Shown one piece after another: positions 60,511 through 64,000 of a stretch of DNA of 64,000 nt; within the stretch, counting starts at the first letter, position 1; the number at the start of each line of letters is the position of its first letter. The notes beneath the pieces were generated by a model. It was given only the letters and a program-made list of their open reading frames with translations. It searched no databases and had not been told where the DNA came from. This DNA comes from Scleroderma bovista (lineage: Eukaryota; Basidiomycota; Agaricomycetes; Boletales; Sclerodermataceae): assembly GCA_037178675.1 (NCBI GenBank), contig JAYMGJ010000152.1, positions 1 through 64,000 on the forward strand. The letters are read 5' to 3'. A program made the translations under genes and the position numbers.

Positions 60511-61413
60511 TTAGATGATGAAGGGTAAAACAGCTTTACGCTCTTTAGGGTAGTCCGGGAATTTCCCGAGGTACCACTGGTGTCCCTTGTAAGCCCTAGG
60601 CAACATTAAGAGAACTTCAGAGATGACAAAGATCCAAGGCGCTTGAGCATTTTGCACAAATGCGGAGAAAGACGTTATAGGAGGTAAGGGCGCCGCAGCG
60701 AGAGCAAAGCCTAACCACTCCAGCCACTCGCAGAAGTAATTGGGGTATGATACGTATTGGTAGAGATAGCCACGGGGGATGGCGTAGTATTCTCCCCGCT
60801 TCGTTGGGTTACTTTCGTCCTTGGCTTTTCCCTTCATCTTTGCATTGCGACGGATGTTGAGGAGCACTTCATCGTGCAATAAGTTTCCGAAGAAACCTGC
60901 AAGCCAAAGGAGGGTTCCACCCCAGAATAAAGGGCGTGCGAAGGCACCAGAGAGGAAGGAGTGTGCGATAGATGAACGAAAGTAGGTGCCCATCATTAGA
61001 CCGTTGAGAACGTTGAAGCAGATACCGCAAAAGACGACTGATACATGTATTCGAGACCTGGAAGGCGTCCGCAATGGCGATATCAATGCACGGTTTGCAT
61101 AGTGGAGAAGATACAAGGCCGCGAGAAACAATTGTGGGCCCGAGAGCAGGGGGACCTCTGATCCCAGTAATGGCGCTTTAATGAGTGCATAGCAGAAAAT
61201 GAGCGGAGAGGGGATCTCCATGAAAATCCACGACTTTATTCCATCGAGGTTGAAGATGCTCTCTTTGGACAGAGCAAACCTCCCAAACGGAGCATCCACA
61301 AAAAATTGAGCTAGGAAAGTAGGTGGAGTTACGGAGAGGAACCCCTTTCTTATGACTGAGGAATGGTTTGTATCAGCACTTTCGACGAAAGTAGAGAGTC
61401 CACTGACGATCAT
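60511..61413 (-). CDS. steroid 5-alpha-reductase-like membrane enzyme
   Basis: Polytopic membrane oxidoreductase with the C-terminal domain of the SRD5A family (NADPH-dependent reduction of an enone lipid or steroid). Single open frame of 300 residues from the ATG at 61413. The conserved VDAPFGRFA is near residue 40, with several hydrophobic spans. GNLLHDEVLLNIRR is followed by the signature YAIPRGYLYQYVSYPNYFCEWLEWLGFAL and the C-terminal RAYKGHQWYLGKFPDYPKERKAVLPFII. The first 20 residues are less certain, because an in-phase upstream ATG in another frame (MHPAYDRQW) resembles the family N-terminus and could be joined by a short intron. The substrate is not predictable; sterol or long-chain enoyl substrates are both possible. 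Confidence 0.9.
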   Translation of the reverse strand: MIVSGLSTFVESADTNHSSVIRKGFLSVTPPTFLAQFFVDAPFGRFALSKESIFNLDGIKSWIFMEIPSPLIFCYALIKAPLLGSEVPLLSGPQLFLAALYLLHYANRALISPLRTPSRSRIHVSVVFCGICFNVLNGLMMGTYFRSSIAHSFLSGAFARPLFWGGTLLWLAGFFGNLLHDEVLLNIRRNAKMKGKAKDESNPTKRGEYYAIPRGYLYQYVSYPNYFCEWLEWLGFALAAAPLPPITSFSAFVQNAQAPWIFVISEVLLMLPRAYKGHQWYLGKFPDYPKERKAVLPFII

Positions 61414-61677
61414 ATGCTGGGTGCATGACTGAACCTGAGAATGAGAGATTGGCTGGCAACGCTACGAGAGCTCAGGTACAAACATAGGTAAATACCTCGT
61501 CAGCCCGCAGAAGAGGATAAACATCGGACGGAGACAAGAAGAACGAATATGTTAAACCTGACTCACAGACAACAAGTTTATGTAAGCGATCTCTCTGACC
61601 TAATATGGTGCGGAACACCAGAAACCCATAGACAACCAAAGACTCTATTAGAGGAAGACAGGGTCCTTCGACCACAC
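61414..61677. promoter_or_regulatory. probable bidirectional promoter
   Basis: 264 bp separate the divergent starts of the reductase (-) and the NFKBIL1-like gene (+), so both must be driven from here. No clear TATA box is seen. If the + gene starts at an upstream in-frame codon near 61549, the gap shrinks to about 135 bp. Confidence 0.5.
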
Positions 61678-62761
61678 ATGGAGGAGAGGTGTCCCCCGCC
61701 GTCGAAATTGCGTCTGAAACGCACCTCAGCCGAACGGGCGGAGCGAGCTCATCGAAAAGCTCACAAAGCAGCACGAAAGGCATCCAAGAAACATAAGACA
61801 TCGTTGGCAGATGGATATACTTCTACAGACAGTAGCGGCTCACGAAAAGCTCGAAAGAAGAAACATCGGCGCGCTGGTGATGACAATTACAATTGCAATC
61901 CCTCGCACTCTGTCCATACCAACGTGGAAGAAGACGCGTTCATGGAAAAGATGTGGGGAGCCCTCGAAGAGGACGAGCGTCTGGACAGCATAGATGCAGG
62001 CTTTCGGAGCTATACCCACATACCCGACAGATGGCGCGATGATCGTACAGGGCGCGAGAGTCATCTCGCACAAGATCCACAGTACATGGATGATGATGAA
62101 TACGCAGAATGGATCAGAGAAGGGATGTGGAGGTGCGCCAAATATCTACATGTCTCCTGACCATTGCTTATCTTACATGATTAGAAAGAAACATGCTCGC
62201 GAGTACGAAGAAAAAACTCGGAAAGAAACGGAGAGGGCGGCTCGTCGTGCACGTGAAGCCGAAATAAGGGCTGAGACTGCTCGCGTTGAGAAGGCTTCTT
62301 TGGAGCGAAGGGAACAAAAGACGCGAGAGAAAGCAAGACTACGTGAACAAGAATACCGACAACATTACGAGGCTCAGTGGAAAGAGTTATTGGACCCTCA
62401 TGCCAAATATATGCGGCAACTAGCATATGTGGACATCCCTTGGCCACTGTTTCCCGTTTCTTTGTCCATTCACAGTAATGCAGCCGACCACCTCACATAC
62501 GAGGATTTCACGCAAGAGGCGATCTCAAGATTTTTGATACCATCCTCCGCCAAGTTGGAGCCCCAATCCCCCGGTGCCGATGAACGGGAGCGGAAGGAGA
62601 AGAAGGAGAAATTGAAGGAAGCCATGCTACGGTTTCATCCGGACAAATTTGAAGGTCGCATCATGCAGAGAGTGCTCCATAGCGATAGGGATCGGGTACA
62701 GGAGGCTGTTGGACAGGTTGTCAGGGTACTCAACGCTCTTATGGGTGCGCAATCCCGATAA
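61678..62761 (+). CDS. NFKBIL1-like nuclear protein
   Basis: Resembles the C-terminal part of NF-kappa-B inhibitor-like protein 1, a conserved nuclear protein linked to RNA processing; the ankyrin repeats of the animal protein are absent. Exons 61678-62132 and 62185-62761 give 343 residues. A basic N-terminus (KLRLKRTSAERAERAHRKAHKAARKASKKHK) is followed by acidic DAFMEKMWGALEEDERLDS and the family-like EYAEWIREGMWR/KKHAREYEEK spanning the intron. A long charged helix comes next. The ending LRFHPDKFEGRIMQRVLHSDRDRVQEAVGQVVRVLNALM is the J-domain-like block of this family. The ATG at 61678 (MEERCPPPSKLRLKR) was chosen; the frame is open further upstream. Confidence 0.85.
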
Positions 62762-64000
62762 TGTTTTTTCGTGCCGAGGATTTCACCGTAGGTTTGTTGG
62801 CCACCTTATGCCACGTAAGTCGAACTCTCACACTACGCGTAGGAATATGAATTCATTTGTGGTGTATGGTGGCGCGGTTCGCTGCTCGTCTTTGTGGTGA
62901 CTATTCCTTTTCTAAATTTAGTCTCAGCAGTTTAACTTGATGATCACATTTGCAGCGTTACATTGACCCTCGTCTATGGCATATGGACTACATCGTGCCT
63001 ACTGCAGTATGAGACACCAATCATCGTATCGCACAGTCATACACGTGAAGCAATCCACTTCGTGTCCTCTGCGGTGTCTCGACAGTCAAATACAAACGGG
63101 ATACTGGGGTGCTTGTTGGCAACGCTGCTCTCGAATCCATTCAGCTAATTTAACCGGTAGGCAACGTGGGTATCGCCGGCATAGCCGGTGGGAAAATTTG
63201 ATCCGGGTTGCACTTCGAGCAAAGCCACTCCTTACGACGGTAAGGATGTCAACTGCGGAGGGCCGTGACTTCACTTTTCCAACTGTTATCCGACCTTAAA
63301 CCTAGGGAATTGTGACAAGGGGGCATTCAGATGGTGGTTAGACAGATTTCCATGGTGCCTTGCAAACTATCCTTTTTTTCATATAGCTCATTCGTCGGAA
63401 TCCGCTTGCCTCATACATCCCGAGCGACTTATGAGGCGAAATCTCGTGCTAAAGTCATCTCCACCACTAGCCCGTTTTCACTGGTCAGTTTTATTATAAT
63501 TTCCGATTGCAAATCATGCAGGATGTGTGCCGTTTCCACGTCCAAAATTTTGTATTTCCATGACTATCTCGATGACCTACAGGATTGGAGCACAACTTGC
63601 ATCAGCAATAACATTCTGCCCTCCATGATTGAGAGTTGTCGTTAAGCGGTCTCTGTGGCCCAGTTGACCTGGTACCTGTTGACTTCTGTCCATCCTAAAT
63701 CTCGGGTCGATGGTGCCCTCTCCAGATTACCATGGAGACCGGAAGATGCAGGCTTTGTTTCAGGTTTGTATCCTGCTTCCAGAATGGGGGACCCACACGA
63801 ATTTCTGTTGTATGCGACATTGCAATAAGTGCCAGCCTATTAATGGCCCACCGATTCCGGCCGTCGCAGTCCATGGTTAAATTATAGGTTTTAGTGGAAA
63901 AGCTTCATAACGGCACGCAAGAACCGCCGCACTATGCCGTGTACAAATTAGGTTCCAGGATAGCTTCAGGTGATATCGTCTAGCGTACAGACGTACCAAA
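62762..64000. other. no supported gene
   Basis: Short frames only. No motif, RNA gene or repeat is recognised before the window ends. Confidence 0.5.

Noticed and set aside
1..64000. CRISPR arrays, bacterial operons or phage genes
   Set aside because: No regularly spaced repeats and no Shine-Dalgarno-linked gene strings; spliceosomal introns throughout show eukaryotic nuclear DNA.

Overview
The window looks like nuclear DNA of a filamentous basidiomycete, most likely an Agaricomycete (mushroom or wood-rot type). Genes are split by many introns of roughly 50-65 nt with GT...AG ends. The gene set is fungal: a MIO-type phenylalanine ammonia-lyase, a mitochondrial arginine-pathway carbamoyl-phosphate synthase, a Pho80/Pcl-type cyclin, NAB2, RER1, APC11 and an Mpr1-like acetyltransferase. 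All gene models were rebuilt by eye from splice signals, frame continuity and family motifs; no alignment or transcript data were available.

Layout. 1-3.4 kb: no gene I can support. 3.4-9.9 kb (+): phenylalanine ammonia-lyase, then a FAD-dependent amine/amino-acid oxidase with two unusually long introns. 10.2-16.8 kb (-): APC11, the mitochondrial CPSase large subunit, and a small nuclear-looking protein with a SAP-like helix motif. 16.8-29.3 kb: repeat-rich block around a nearly pristine 8.3-kb Ty1/copia element (18696-26986, minus strand; 457-bp LTRs that look identical; TATAG target duplication), followed by a zinc-finger ORF, a hairpin repeat, an old duplicated segment and an intron-containing tRNA-Leu(CAA). 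29.8-33.5 kb (+): a second SAP-like gene and NAB2. 34.3-36.3 kb: a decayed cullin gene. 38.4-41.3 kb (-): a 15-exon mitochondrial P-loop ATPase. 48.2-49.2 kb (+): a cyclin. 55.8-62.8 kb: a compact housekeeping cluster (GNAT acetyltransferase, glycerate-kinase-like P-loop kinase, RER1, steroid 5-alpha-reductase-like enzyme, NFKBIL1-like protein). 41.3-48.2 kb and 49.2-55.8 kb are gene-poor.

The genes do not form one pathway. The most unusual object is the copia element. It carries an extra 2.3-kb reading region, beginning with membrane segments, between its 5' LTR and gag. Its primer-binding site matches the anticodon arm of initiator tRNA-Met (half-tRNA priming, as in Drosophila copia). Its pol is broken by one frameshift and one in-frame TGA although the LTRs look identical, so it is recent but probably dependent on helper proteins. 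Other notable items are a RER1 gene with consecutive 10-nt and 6-nt exons, a phenylalanine ammonia-lyase with a long Ser-rich insertion, and two SAP-like genes on either side of the transposon region.
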